The notes: a model not told the origin generated them from the letters alone. A stretch of 64,000 bases of DNA from Cryptosporangium aurantiacum (GCF_900143005.1 NZ_FRCS01000011.1:186001-250000), one strand, 5' to 3'; counted from the first letter of the stretch, positions 1-8,422 are shown. Translations and numbers: made by a program.

Positions 1-198
1 CCACGCCGGATGAGCGCTCTTGTACAACGCGGGCGTCTCGTCCGCCCCGGTGCCGTACCAGCCGATCCCGAACCCGTCCCCGTTGGTCACGTGTCCGAGG
101 TTGGCGCGCAAGCTCTGGACGATGATCGAGTGCTCCGGGCGGAACAACAGGTCGTTCGCGATTACCGGGCTACCCGTGTAGGCCATCCACCTGCACAT
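1..198 (-). CDS. Class II glutamine amidotransferase, N-terminal part (cut by window edge)
   Basis: Seen: reading leftwards from an ATG whose complement ends at 198, an open frame runs off the window for 66 codons. It begins MCRWMAYTGSP, placing a cysteine at residue 2 once the initiator Met is removed, and continues with an NGDGFGIGWYG segment near residues 40-50. Known: Cys2 is the N-terminal nucleophile of class II (Ntn-type) glutamine amidotransferases, and this spacing matches YafJ/EgtC-like stand-alone amidotransferases. Inference: a cytoplasmic glutamine-hydrolysing domain protein whose acceptor substrate cannot be told. It lies 76 bp downstream of the DUF1028 gene on the same strand, so the two may be co-transcribed. 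The C-terminal part is outside the window. Confidence 0.85.
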   Translation of the reverse strand, partial: MCRWMAYTGSPVIANDLLFRPEHSIIVQSLRANLGHVTNGDGFGIGWYGTGADETPALYKSAHPAW

Positions 199-274
199 CG
201 CCACCACGTCCTCTCGTCGCCGCCCAACCAACCACGCACCGCTCGCGCGGTCGTCATCCTTCGCGGATGAAAAC

Positions 275-1144
275 TCAGTGCTGCCCGTACCGGACGCGCA
301 GGTCGGCGAGCACCTCCCGGTCGATCACCGCGTCGTCGTGGATGCGGTTGTCGTAGTTCTCGCTGCCGAGGAACAGCTGGAACCGTCGCTGCGCCGCCGG
401 GTCCCAGACGTCGTCGACGGTGCCGTCGTAGTACCCGCGGGACGCCATCAGCGTCTTCAGCTCCCGCGCCAGGACAGCGTCGATCGGGATCAGATCCGCC
501 GGGTCGCTCGGGAAGTACGCGAGCCGGTGCAGCGCGTAGCACCTGGCCAGCTCCGCGATCGGCTCCGGGTGGTCGTAGACGGAGATCACCACGTGCCGGT
601 CGTCCAAGGCTCCGTAACCGCCGTCGCGCCGGACGACGAGGAGCGCGGCGGACTGCTGCCCCCGGACGTCGCCGCCCGCCCGCTGCCCGGCGGCGAGCCC
701 GGCCATCAGGCGTTCGGCCAGCGACCCGCCGGTCTGTTCGAACGTCCGGATCATCTCCTCCGGCACGACGCCGCCCGCGAGCCCGTTCCCGAGCGCCACG
801 CAGTCCCGGCCGGTGCGGCTCCCGGCCCACCCGTCCCACTCGTGCAGCGCGTCGCCGGTGTACGCGGCGGGGTCGCCGGCCGGAGCGAGGAGGGCGAACT
901 GGCGCGTGGCCCGGGCGGGGTCGTCGTTGAGAAGGACGTCGATCGCTTGGGAAGGCGTCGCGCCGCACCGCAGCAGCCGCAGCCCGACGAATCCGTGGCG
1001 GGGGTTCGCGAACCCCTGCGTCGCGACGACGCCGATGTCCGCCTCGCCGTACGGCACCAGGCTCCCGACGCCGGGGAACTTGGACTGCACGGCGACGCCC
1101 AGGTCGCCGGTGGCGGCGTCGCGGCCGAGAATCGAGTACGTCAT
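275..1144 (-). CDS. DUF1028 family protein
   Basis: Seen: 289 residues beginning MTYSILGRDAATGDLGVAVQ, followed by KFPGVGSLVPYGEADIGVVATQ. This is the diagnostic N-terminal block of DUF1028, a family with an Ntn-hydrolase-like fold. The last ~70 residues (after YFPSDPADLIPIDAVLAREL) resemble the small C-terminal peptidoglycan-binding-like domain that many members carry. No signal peptide or membrane segment is visible, so it should be cytoplasmic. Known: the biochemical activity of the family is not established. It is transcribed towards the glutamine amidotransferase and divergently from the antiporter. No good Shine-Dalgarno precedes the ATG; the start was chosen because the conserved domain begins at once. 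Confidence 0.85.
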   Translation of the reverse strand: MTYSILGRDAATGDLGVAVQSKFPGVGSLVPYGEADIGVVATQGFANPRHGFVGLRLLRCGATPSQAIDVLLNDDPARATRQFALLAPAGDPAAYTGDALHEWDGWAGSRTGRDCVALGNGLAGGVVPEEMIRTFEQTGGSLAERLMAGLAAGQRAGGDVRGQQSAALLVVRRDGGYGALDDRHVVISVYDHPEPIAELARCYALHRLAYFPSDPADLIPIDAVLARELKTLMASRGYYDGTVDDVWDPAAQRRFQLFLGSENYDNRIHDDAVIDREVLADLRVRYGQH

Positions 1145-1183
1145 CGTGACGCTCAGCGTCGTCCGCGGGGCGCGTCGGCGGGC

Positions 1184-1200
1184 TCACCCGCAGCGGGTGA
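1184..1200. promoter_or_regulatory. Perfect 17-bp palindrome in the DUF1028/antiporter divergent promoter region
   Basis: TCACCCGC-A-GCGGGTGA is a perfect inverted repeat lying between the divergent starts at 1144 and 1271. It could be an operator for an unlinked regulator or a short hairpin in the antiporter leader. No regulator gene is adjacent. Confidence 0.45.
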
Positions 1201-1270
1201 TCCGGCTCCGGCCCGTTGCCGCGAGAGTCGGTCGCCGCGGACGAACCGCCGCGGACGAAGCGGAGACGGG

Positions 1271-2476
1271 ATGCCGGAGACCACCTCGGAGAGCATCGCA
1301 GTCCTCGTCGCGGCGGCGGTCGTGTTCGGTTGGGGCGCGGTCTCGGCGCGCCTGGAACGGGCGGACCTGACCGCGCCGATCGTGTTCACGGTGGCGGGCA
1401 CCGGTCTCGCGGTGTTCGGCGTCGTCAACTCCGACGCGGCGCCCGAGACGCTGAAGGTCCTGGTCGAACTCACGCTGGTCTGGGTGCTGTTCGCCGACGC
1501 CGCCCGGGTCCGCGTCCACGACCTGCGCGGGGATCTCGGGGTGGTGGTGCGGCTGCTGGCCGTCGGTCTGCCGCTGACGGTGCTGGCCGGCTGGGGGCTG
1601 GCGGCGTGGCTGCTGCCGGGGCTGGGCCTCTGGCTGGCGCTGCTGGTCGGTGCCGCGCTGGCCCCCACCGACGCGGCGCTGGGCGTCCCGGTCGTCACCA
1701 ATCCCGCGGTGCCGTCCCGGATCCGGCGGCTGATCACGGTCGAGAGCGGGTTGAACGACGGGATCGTGACGCCGATCGTGCTGGTCGCGATCGCCGGCGC
1801 CGCGGCGTCACACGGGGAGGGCGCGGGAAGCGCGGTGGTGGACCTCGCGCTGGGCGCCGCGGTCGGGATAGCCGTCGGGTTCCTCGGCGGCCGGGTGCTG
1901 CGCTGGGCCCGCGCGCGAGGCTGGGCCGCCGAGGACTTCGCGGGTATCGGGGTGCTGGCGCTGGCGGTGCTCGCGTACGCGGTCGCGCTGGCCGTCGGGG
2001 GCAATGGGTTCGTCGCGGCGTTCTGCGGCGGGGCCGCGTTCGGCGCCGCGGCCGGTCCGCGCGGCCCGGCGGAGGTGCGTTTCGTGGAACAGGTCAGCGG
2101 CGCGGTGTCGCTGCTGGTCTGGCTGGCGTTCGGGGCGATCGCGGTCCCGATCATGGTCGACCGGCTGGACTGGTCGCGGCTGCTGTACGCCGTGCTGAGC
2201 CTCACGGTCGTCCGGATGGTTCCGGTCGTGCTCGCCCTGCTCGGCGCCGGGCTGGACCGGGCCACCGTGCTGTTCGTCGGCTGGTTCGGCCCGCGCGGGC
2301 TGGCGTCGCTGGTCTTCGCGCTGCTCGCCCTGGAGGAGCTGGGCGCCGCCGCGGACGGCGCGGTGGCGGTGATCGCGGCGACCGTGCTGCTGAGCGTCCT
2401 CGCGCACGGCCTCAGCGCGGCTCCGCTGGCGACCCGCTACGGCCGCTCCACGTCCCGGACGCAGACCCCGGCGTAG
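1271..2476 (+). CDS. Cation:proton antiporter (CPA1, NhaP-like)
   Basis: Seen: 401 residues with about 11-12 hydrophobic segments. A block APTDAALGVPVV followed by SRIRRLITVESGLNDG matches the conserved core of Na+(K+)/H+ antiporters, including the Asp of the ND pair expected in the ion pathway. The frame is open far upstream (to ~278), but only the ATG at 1271 is preceded by a purine-rich GGAGACGGG and followed by a membrane segment, so the upstream extension is rejected. Known: CPA1 members exchange Na+ or K+ for H+ across the cytoplasmic membrane. Inference: pH or salt homeostasis; ion preference is not predictable. It has no cytoplasmic C-terminal regulatory tail, being close to the minimal length for the family. 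A strong hairpin follows the stop. Confidence 0.87.
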   Translation: MPETTSESIAVLVAAAVVFGWGAVSARLERADLTAPIVFTVAGTGLAVFGVVNSDAAPETLKVLVELTLVWVLFADAARVRVHDLRGDLGVVVRLLAVGLPLTVLAGWGLAAWLLPGLGLWLALLVGAALAPTDAALGVPVVTNPAVPSRIRRLITVESGLNDGIVTPIVLVAIAGAAASHGEGAGSAVVDLALGAAVGIAVGFLGGRVLRWARARGWAAEDFAGIGVLALAVLAYAVALAVGGNGFVAAFCGGAAFGAAAGPRGPAEVRFVEQVSGAVSLLVWLAFGAIAVPIMVDRLDWSRLLYAVLSLTVVRMVPVVLALLGAGLDRATVLFVGWFGPRGLASLVFALLALEELGAAADGAVAVIAATVLLSVLAHGLSAAPLATRYGRSTSRTQTPA

Positions 2477-2490
2477 GGCCGGGACGCCGG

Positions 2491-2540
2491 GGGCCGTCGT
2501 GGTGATCGCCTGCGTGCGCGGGCGATCACCACGACGGGCC
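2491..2540. terminator. Long inverted repeat between convergent genes, probable bidirectional terminator
   Basis: Arms 2491-2510 and 2521-2540 pair at 19 of 20 positions (core GTCGTGGTGATCGCC) around a 10-nt loop. It starts 15 bp after the antiporter stop and ends 5 bp before the stop of the convergent ABC ATPase gene. No U-tract is present, as is common in actinomycetes. Confidence 0.75.
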
Positions 2541-2545
2541 CGCGG

Positions 2546-3337
2546 TCAGTCGGTCGTCTCGTCGAGCGTCGCCGCGCCGGTCATGATCGCGACGGCCTCG
2601 GGCATCGTGTGCGAGGACGGCGTGATCACCCCCGCGCAGCGGCCCAGGCGCTGGATGTGGATGCGATCGGCCACCTCGAACACGTGCGGCATGTTGTGGC
2701 TGATCAGGATCGTCGGGAGTCCGCGCGAGCGGAGCTCCTCGATCATCCGCAGCACCTGGTTGGACTCCTTGACCCCCAGCGCCGCGGTCGGCTCGTCCAG
2801 CACGATCACCTTGCTGCCGAACGCCGCGGCCCGCGCCACCGAGACCGCCTGCCGCTGCCCGCCGGAGAGCGTCTCGACGGCCTGCGCGGTGTTCTGCAGC
2901 GTGCCGATGCCGAGGTCGCTGAGCGCCGTCGCGGCGGACTCGCGCATGCCCTTCTTGTCGAGCATGCGGAACACGCTGCCGAGAACGCCGGGTCGGCGGC
3001 GCTCGCGTCCCAGGAACAGGTTGCTGGCGATGTCGAGCGCCGGGGCGACCGCGAGCGTCTGGTACACGGTCTCGATGCCGGCCGCGCGGGCGTCCTGCGG
3101 GCGCCGGAAGTGCACCGGCTGCCCGTCCACGCGCAGCTCGCCGGCGTCCGGGACGAGCGCCCCGGTCAGGCACTTGATGAGCGTGGACTTCCCGGCGCCG
3201 TTGTCGCCGATGATCGCCAGCACCTCGCCCGGGTACAGGTCGAGGTCGACACCGTCGAGACCGACGACCCGCCCGAACGTCTTCACCAGCCCTCGCGCCG
3301 AGAGCACGGCCTCGCGCTGGTCGGTGGCGGCGGTCAT
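2546..3337 (-). CDS. Sugar ABC importer ATPase (FrcA-like, single ABC domain)
   Basis: Seen: 263 residues with Walker A GDNGAGKST near residue 40, signature LSGGQRQAV, Walker B VIVLDEPTAAL and a switch His (ISHN). There is one ABC domain only, unlike the duplicated RbsA/XylG proteins. Known: single-domain ATPases of this kind energise FrcA-type monosaccharide importers. The start at 3337 overlaps the permease stop by 4 bp (ATGA), implying translational coupling; the longer in-frame extension to 3805 lies inside the permease gene and is rejected. The C-terminus holds the Cys-Ala-Gly-Val segment before ITPSSHTMPEAVAIMTG, typical of the family. It is the last gene of the three-gene importer operon, under the divergent LacI regulator. 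Substrate unknown, fructose-like pentose or hexose likely. Confidence 0.9.
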   Translation of the reverse strand: MTAATDQREAVLSARGLVKTFGRVVGLDGVDLDLYPGEVLAIIGDNGAGKSTLIKCLTGALVPDAGELRVDGQPVHFRRPQDARAAGIETVYQTLAVAPALDIASNLFLGRERRRPGVLGSVFRMLDKKGMRESAATALSDLGIGTLQNTAQAVETLSGGQRQAVSVARAAAFGSKVIVLDEPTAALGVKESNQVLRMIEELRSRGLPTILISHNMPHVFEVADRIHIQRLGRCAGVITPSSHTMPEAVAIMTGAATLDETTD

Positions 3338-4365
3338 GCCTTCACCTTCCGGATCCACTGGTCCACGCCGACCGCGACGATCACCAGCAGGCCGACCGCG
3401 AGCACGCGGTACTGGTCGTCGACGCCGGCCAGCGACAGTCCACTGCGGAACGCGCCGACGATCAGCGCGCCGAGCAGCGTCCCGAGCAGGGCGCCGCGTC
3501 CGCCGAAGAGGCTGGTGCCGCCGATGACCACGGCCGTGATGCTCTCCAGGTTGGCGTCGGTGATCGCGTTCGGGCTGGCCGCGCCCGCGCGGCCGATCAG
3601 GATCCAGGCGGTGAGGCCGTAGATCGCCCCGGCGACGATGTAGACGCTGAGCAACACCCGGTCGACCCGGATACCGGCCAGGCGGGCGGCTTCCTTGTCG
3701 TCGCCGACCGCGTAGACGTGGCGCCCCCAGGCGGTGTTCGCCAGCGCGAAGCCGACGCCGAGGTAGAGCAGCACGACGAGGACGACGCCCCAGGTGATCC
3801 GCCACCGGCCGACGCCGAACGACTCACCGGTCCAGTTCAGCAGCGCCGGGAGCTCGTCGGACTGGACGCTCTGCCCGCTGGTGTAGAGCAGCCCGATGGC
3901 CGTGAAGACGCTCAGCGTCCCCAGCGTGACGATGAACGGCGGGAGCGCGATCCGGGTCACCAGCGCGCCGTTGACCAGCCCGGCCACGATGCCGAGCGCG
4001 ATCGCGACCAGCACCGCGAGGAAGCCGGGGATCCCGCTGCCCTCGGCGAGCTTCGCGCCGACCATCATCGCCAGGATCGTGACCGCACCGACCGACAGGT
4101 CGATGCCCGCGGTGAGGATGATCAGCGTCTGGCCCACCGCCAGCGCGCCGATCACCGCGACCTGCTGGAGGAGCAGCGAGAGCGAGGCGGGCTGCGCGAA
4201 CCGCGGGTTGAGCGCCGAGAACACTGCGAACGCGATGATCAGGACGAGAAACGGGCTGATCGCCGGGTGGGCGTGCAGCAGGTGCTGAACGCGTTGGAGC
4301 GGCGACTGGCGGCGCCGGGCGAACTGCTCGGCAGCCGTGCCCGGCGCCTGGAGCGTCGAACTCAC
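3334..4365 (-). CDS. Sugar ABC importer permease (FrcC/RbsC-like)
   Basis: Seen: 343 residues, about 10 hydrophobic segments after a basic N-terminal tail (QFARRRQSPLQRVQHLL). It carries the RbsC-type motif AGIDLSVGAV near residue 110 and NGALVTRIALPPFIVTLGT near residue 150. Known: this is the membrane-spanning subunit of CUT2-family monosaccharide importers, working as a dimer with the ATPase and a periplasmic-type binding protein. The start overlaps the stop of the binding-protein gene by 4 bp, and its stop overlaps the ATPase start by 4 bp, so all three genes are coupled. Most likely imports a monosaccharide or sugar alcohol; the sequence does not decide which one. Confidence 0.92.
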   Translation of the reverse strand: MSSTLQAPGTAAEQFARRRQSPLQRVQHLLHAHPAISPFLVLIIAFAVFSALNPRFAQPASLSLLLQQVAVIGALAVGQTLIILTAGIDLSVGAVTILAMMVGAKLAEGSGIPGFLAVLVAIALGIVAGLVNGALVTRIALPPFIVTLGTLSVFTAIGLLYTSGQSVQSDELPALLNWTGESFGVGRWRITWGVVLVVLLYLGVGFALANTAWGRHVYAVGDDKEAARLAGIRVDRVLLSVYIVAGAIYGLTAWILIGRAGAASPNAITDANLESITAVVIGGTSLFGGRGALLGTLLGALIVGAFRSGLSLAGVDDQYRVLAVGLLVIVAVGVDQWIRKVKA

Positions 4366-5432
4366 GACTTACCCCAGCAGTTCGCCGCGCCCTCGGTGGT
4401 GTCGATGCTCTCGACGCCGTCCGCCGGCTTGTCGGTGACCAGCGCGACGCCGGTGTCGAAGAAGTCCTTGCCGTCGGTGACCGCGGGCTTGTCGCCGCCG
4501 GTCGCGATCTCCTTGATCGCCTTGACGCCGAGCTCGGCCATCTTCACCGGGTACTGCTGCGAGGTCGCGCTGATGATGCCGTCCTTGACCTGCTGGACGC
4601 CGTCGCAACCACCGTCGATCGAGACGACCAGCACGTCCTTGACGCCGGCCGCCTGCAGGGCCTTCTGTGCGCCGACGGCCGCCGGCTCGTTGATCGTGTA
4701 GACGACGTTGATCTTGGGGTTCTTGGCCAGGCACCGCTCCATCGCGGTGCGGCCACCGTCCTCGGCGCCCTGCGTCGGCTCGTTGCAGGCGATCTGGTAC
4801 GTGCCGCCGGAGTAGCGACCGGACTTCGCCTCGTCGCCGTTCTTCTTCGCGTCGCCGGTCGGGATGCCCATACCGGTCAGGAAGCCCTGGTCACGGTTGT
4901 AGTCGACCGAGACGATCTTGTCGTTGAACAGGTCGAGCATCGCGATCGTGGCCGGCTTGCCGCCGAGCTGGGTGCCGGTCCACTTCCCGATCAGCTCACC
5001 GGCTCGGAAGTTGTCGGTGGCGAACGTGATGTCGACCGTGTTCGCCGGGTCCGGCGGGGTGTCCAGCGCGATGACGTAGAGTCCGGCGTCCCGCGCCTTC
5101 TTGATCGCGGTGTTGACGCCGGGGCCGTTGGGCGTGATCAGGATGCCGTTGTCGCCGCGCGCGATCGCGTCCTCGATCGCCTGCACCTGGGTCTGCTCGT
5201 CGCCGTCTTCCTTGCCCGCGGCCAGCGTTAATTCGACGCCGTCGGCCTTCGCCGCCTTCTTCGCGCCCTCCTGCATCGTGACGAAGAACGGGTTCGTCGA
5301 GTTCTTCGTGATCAGCGAGACGGCCACCGTATCGCCGTCGCCGCCGCTGTCCCCTCCGCAGCCGGCCGCGGCCAGGGCGAGGGCCACCGCGGTGACAACA
5401 CCGAGAGCCCGTCGGGTGGTGCGCTGCTTCAT
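4362..5432 (-). CDS. Sugar-binding lipoprotein of the ABC importer
   Basis: Seen: 356 residues. The start MKQRTTRR has an AAGGAG-type ribosome site 9 bp upstream, a hydrophobic signal (ALGVVTAVALALAAAGC) and a lipobox ending ALAAAGC, so it should be lipid-anchored outside the membrane. The mature part is a peripl_BP_4 fold (STNPFFVTMQEGAKKAA near the N-terminus, and late VVSIDGGCDGVQQVKDG). Known: such proteins deliver sugars to RbsC/FrcC-type permeases. It is first in the operon, facing the LacI gene across the promoter region with two operator-like palindromes. Codon 68 is TTA (5229-5231), a rare leucine codon in such high-GC DNA. The ATG at 5525 that extends the frame lacks a ribosome site and would bury the signal peptide. 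Confidence 0.92.
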   Translation of the reverse strand: MKQRTTRRALGVVTAVALALAAAGCGGDSGGDGDTVAVSLITKNSTNPFFVTMQEGAKKAAKADGVELTLAAGKEDGDEQTQVQAIEDAIARGDNGILITPNGPGVNTAIKKARDAGLYVIALDTPPDPANTVDITFATDNFRAGELIGKWTGTQLGGKPATIAMLDLFNDKIVSVDYNRDQGFLTGMGIPTGDAKKNGDEAKSGRYSGGTYQIACNEPTQGAEDGGRTAMERCLAKNPKINVVYTINEPAAVGAQKALQAAGVKDVLVVSIDGGCDGVQQVKDGIISATSQQYPVKMAELGVKAIKEIATGGDKPAVTDGKDFFDTGVALVTDKPADGVESIDTTEGAANCWGKS

Positions 5433-5479
5433 TGCCTGCTCCTTCGCATACGACAGCCGCGTCGCCGAGGCCAACGTCT

Positions 5480-5491
5480 GACAACGTTGTC
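5480..5491. promoter_or_regulatory. LacI-type operator, copy 1
   Basis: GACAACGTTGTC is a perfect 12-bp palindrome 48 bp upstream of the binding-protein start. It has the central CG typical of LacI-family sites and is repeated at 5567. Confidence 0.75.
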
Positions 5492-5566
5492 GGGGAGTCT
5501 TGACTGTCTGAATCGGTGGAGTCAAGGAGCAGTTTCAAATCCGTTACCAGTAGCTCGACAGCGGTT

Positions 5567-5578
5567 GACAACGATGTC
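5567..5578. promoter_or_regulatory. LacI-type operator, copy 2
   Basis: GACAACGATGTC differs from copy 1 (5480-5491) at one position and lies 87 bp away, closer to the lacI-type gene. The two sites can serve the divergent operon and autoregulation. Confidence 0.7.
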
Positions 5579-5663
5579 GAAAGGAGGCAATGCTCTGCCG
5601 GTCGGGGCCTCTTCCACCGGGATGGGATCCTGGATCGACCACTGCACACGTCGGGAGGCCGGC

Positions 5664-6695
5664 ATGGAGCCTCGCCCAGTTCCACCCGGCGGCCGGGCGA
5701 CGCTACGGGACGTGGCGCGGCTGGCCGACGTCAGCCCGAAGACCGTCTCCCGGGTGGTCAACGGCGAGCCGGGCGTCACCGAGGCCAAGATCGCGGCGGT
5801 CACCGCCGCGATCGACAAACTCGGCTACCGCCCGAACTTCACGGCGAGCAGCCTCCGGCGGGCCAACGGCCGCACCGCGACGATCGGCGTGGTGCTGGAA
5901 GACGTCGCGAACCCGTTCTCCGCCGCGCTGTACCGGGCCATGGAGGACGTCGCCCGCGAACACGGCGTCTCGATCCTGGCCGGCAGCGTCGACGAGGACC
6001 CGGCGCGCGAACGCGCGCTGATCAGCGCGTTCGCCGGGCGCCAGGTGGACGGGTTGATCGTCGCCCCGGCGAGCACCAACCAGGGCTACCTCAACGCCGA
6101 AATCCTCGCCGGGACGCCGGTGGTCTTCGTCGACCGCGCTCCGGCCGGGGTGCAGGTGGACGCCGTCCTGATCGACAACCGTTCCGGCGCCAGGGAGGCC
6201 GTGCGCCATCTGATCGCCCACGGCCACCGCACGATCGGTTACGTCGGTGACCTGCGCACGATCGCCACCGCGCGGGACCGGCTCCAGGGCTACCGGGACG
6301 CCCTCGCGGACGAAGCGATCCGCCCCCGCCCGGAGCACATCGTCGAGGACAGACACACCGAGAGCGCGGCCGAGCAGGCCGTCCACGCGCTACTTGATCT
6401 GCCCGAGCCGCCGACCGCGCTGTTCACCGCGCAGAACCTCGTGACGATCGGCGCGATCCGCGCGCTGCGGGCCCGCGGCCGTCAGCACTCGATCGCACTC
6501 GTCGGGTTCGACGACTTCCCGCTCGCCGACCTGCTGGACCCCCCGGTGACCGTCGTGGCCCAGGATCCGTCCGCGATGGGGAGGCTCGCCGCGTCGCTGA
6601 TCTTCCGGCGGCTCGACGGCGGATCGTGGGAGCCGACGATCCACCCGATTCCCACCCGGCTGATCCCCCGCGGCTCGGGCGAGATCCGCCCCTAG
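5664..6695 (+). CDS. LacI-family transcriptional repressor
   Basis: Seen: 343 residues. Residues ~12-35 form the helix-turn-helix and hinge block TLRDVARLADVSPKTVSRVV. A periplasmic-binding-like sugar sensor follows (IGVVLEDVANPFSAALYRAM, later VGFDDFPLADLLDPPVTVV). The ATG at 5664 is preceded by GGGAGG at 5653 and puts the HTH at its usual distance from the N-terminus; the longer frame from 5487 would run through the operators. Known: members repress sugar operons and leave DNA when the sugar binds. Inference: it controls the divergent importer at 2546-5432 through the GACAACG-type palindromes at 5480 and 5567. Its stop overlaps the stop of the convergent luciferase-family fragment by 3 bp. 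Confidence 0.92.
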   Translation: MEPRPVPPGGRATLRDVARLADVSPKTVSRVVNGEPGVTEAKIAAVTAAIDKLGYRPNFTASSLRRANGRTATIGVVLEDVANPFSAALYRAMEDVAREHGVSILAGSVDEDPARERALISAFAGRQVDGLIVAPASTNQGYLNAEILAGTPVVFVDRAPAGVQVDAVLIDNRSGAREAVRHLIAHGHRTIGYVGDLRTIATARDRLQGYRDALADEAIRPRPEHIVEDRHTESAAEQAVHALLDLPEPPTALFTAQNLVTIGAIRALRARGRQHSIALVGFDDFPLADLLDPPVTVVAQDPSAMGRLAASLIFRRLDGGSWEPTIHPIPTRLIPRGSGEIRP

Positions 6696-7315
6696 GCGGC
6701 CGCGGTGGCGGGGGCGCGCCAGTCCGGGATCGGTTTGTTCGGCAGCTCCCGGAGGACGACCAGGGCGATCTCGGACGCGAAGAGTTCCAGCGCGGTGCGG
6801 TAGTCCGCCGGCGAAAGCGCCTCCGCGTCGACGTGGAGGTGCACGACGTCGTGGGCGAAGTACTCGTACTGCGTGCAGAGCGCGTCGACGATCTGCTGGG
6901 GGCTGCCGACGAGTGCGGCGGTCTTCGTGACGTAGTCCTCGACCGTGGTGATGCCGAGCCGGTCCAGGACGCCGTGCTCGTACCGCCGGTTGTAGGCCAG
7001 GCGCCGCTCGAACGCAGCGGCGAACCTCGCCTTCGCGTCCTGGCTGGTCGCGGCCGCGAAGAACCCGCCGGAGCCGACGCCGACCAGCGCTCGCGACGTG
7101 TTCGCGCCGTGCCAGATGCGCAGGTCCGGACGCCCCGGCCGGGGCAGCGCGGTGACCCGGTCGAGCGGGTCCCGGAACCGGCCGGTCCAGCTCACGTCGG
7201 TGTCGCGCCACAGCGCCCGGAACGCCCCGTAGTTCTCGCGAAGCCGCTCCCACTGGTCGTCCGGCGTCACGCCGAAGATGCGGTGGGTCTCGGCGTACCG
7301 GCCCTTGCCGATGAC
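6692..7315 (-). pseudogene. Luciferase-like flavin monooxygenase, 5'-truncated remnant
   Basis: Seen: reading leftwards, the frame has recognisable family sequence from VIGKGRYAETHRIFGV (7315 inwards) to the stop at 6692, about 207 residues. A possible GTG start exists at 7270 (192 residues). Known: LLM-class monooxygenases are ~320-360 residues, and the GKG-Y motif sits after ~100-130 residues of N-terminal TIM-barrel sequence. Upstream of 7315 the frame turns into Arg/Pro-rich sequence with no family features, so the N-terminal third is missing. The C-terminal portion is otherwise intact, with no internal stops. Inference: a decayed gene, or a fragment joined to foreign sequence. An actively translated short protein from 7270 cannot be excluded, but it would lack part of the flavin site. 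Confidence 0.6.
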
Positions 7316-7565
7316 GTGCGCGCGGCGCTGTTGGCCAGGATCACGGCCGGCCCGTCGCCGGCGACGCGACCCCGGACGGTGGCGCCACCGGGCTGACGAG
7401 GCGAGTGGACCCGCTTCGGCTAGCTGGGGCTCCCCCAGAGGGGTCCGCTTTCGCGGGAGCGGCCCGCGGCCCGCGGCCCGGCCTCAGCCCTGCATACCCC
7501 CAGCGGCCGGAGGGTGGGTGCGCAACCACGCACGGGGCGGCGGGACGACACGGCGGAGGGTGCGC

Positions 7566-7592
7566 GCGCCGGTCGCGGAAGCCGACCGGCGC
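7566..7592 (-). terminator. Hairpin downstream of the enoyl-CoA hydratase operon
   Basis: A 10-bp perfect stem (GCGCCGGTCG / CGACCGGCGC) with a 7-nt loop lies 27 bp beyond the hydratase stop at 7619. The rest of 7316-7618 is GC-rich sequence with no gene that I can support. Confidence 0.6.
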
Positions 7593-7618
7593 CCGCCCGG
7601 CAGGCGTCGATATGAGCC

Positions 7619-8422
7619 TTAGACGCCGAGGAAGTTGGGGGTGCGCTTCTCGAAGAACGCCCGCGGTCCCTCGACCGCGTCTTTCGAGGTCATGACCTCG
7701 CGGCCGTACCGTTCCTCGATCGTGAACGCGTCGTGTTCGGGCAGGCACTCGGTCTCGCGGAGCGTGGCCACCAGCGCTTTGACCGCGAGCGGGCCGTTGG
7801 CGGCGATCCGGTCGGCGATCTCGCGGGCCTTGGTCAGGGCCTGACCGTCGGGCACGACGTGGTTGATCAGCCCGAGTTCGTACGCCCGGCGGGCGGGGAT
7901 GTCCTCGCCGGTCAGGAGCATCTCGGCGGCGACGGCGTAGCCCATCTGGCGGCGGAGGCGGACTGCGGATCCGGCCATCGGGAACAGTCCGCGCTGGACC
8001 TCGGTGACGCCGAACACCGCGCTCTCGCCCGCGACCCGGATGTCGGTGCCCTGCAGGATCTCGGTGCCACCGGCGCGGGCGACGCCCTCCGCGGCGAGAA
8101 TGATCGGCTTTGTCGGGCGGTACGTCTTGAGGTAGGCGGCCAGCGAGATGCCCGGTTCGTCCTGGAGGCGGCTGATCCACTCGTTGTCGCGCACGCCGGA
8201 GCGGAGGCGGCCGATCTCGGCGAGGTCCATGCCCGCGCAGAACGTGGGGCCGCGCCCGGTCAGGATCGCCACCCGCAGGGAGTCGTCGGCGTCGAGCAGT
8301 TTCCACGCGTCGAGCAGCCGGCACAGCACCTCGGCGTTGGTCGCGTTGCGCTTCTCCGGCCGGTTGATCGTGACGGTCAGTACGGGACCGTCGGCGTCGA
8401 CGAGGACCAGCGGGTCTGTCAT
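7619..8422 (-). CDS. Enoyl-CoA hydratase/isomerase family protein
   Basis: Seen: 267 residues with the crotonase N-terminal strand (VLTVTINRPEKRNATN), the CoA-binding/oxyanion block GPTFCAGMDLAEI near residue 65, and the second oxyanion region EGVARAGGTEILQGTDIRVA near 110-130. The usual catalytic Glu after the GG turn is partly conserved (GGTEIL). Known: the crotonase fold hydrates or isomerises enoyl-CoA esters. The start at 8422 overlaps the upstream hydratase stop by 4 bp. Together with the gene at 8419 and the divergent thiolase-fold genes it suggests beta-oxidation of a special acyl chain rather than housekeeping fatty acid oxidation. The hairpin at 7566-7592 closes the operon. Confidence 0.87.
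   Translation of the reverse strand: MTDPLVLVDADGPVLTVTINRPEKRNATNAEVLCRLLDAWKLLDADDSLRVAILTGRGPTFCAGMDLAEIGRLRSGVRDNEWISRLQDEPGISLAAYLKTYRPTKPIILAAEGVARAGGTEILQGTDIRVAGESAVFGVTEVQRGLFPMAGSAVRLRRQMGYAVAAEMLLTGEDIPARRAYELGLINHVVPDGQALTKAREIADRIAANGPLAVKALVATLRETECLPEHDAFTIEERYGREVMTSKDAVEGPRAFFEKRTPNFLGV

Noticed and set aside
278-1270. Long upstream extension of the antiporter frame
   Set aside because: It lies antisense to the well-supported DUF1028 gene and has Arg/Val-rich shadow composition; the ATG at 1271 has the ribosome site.
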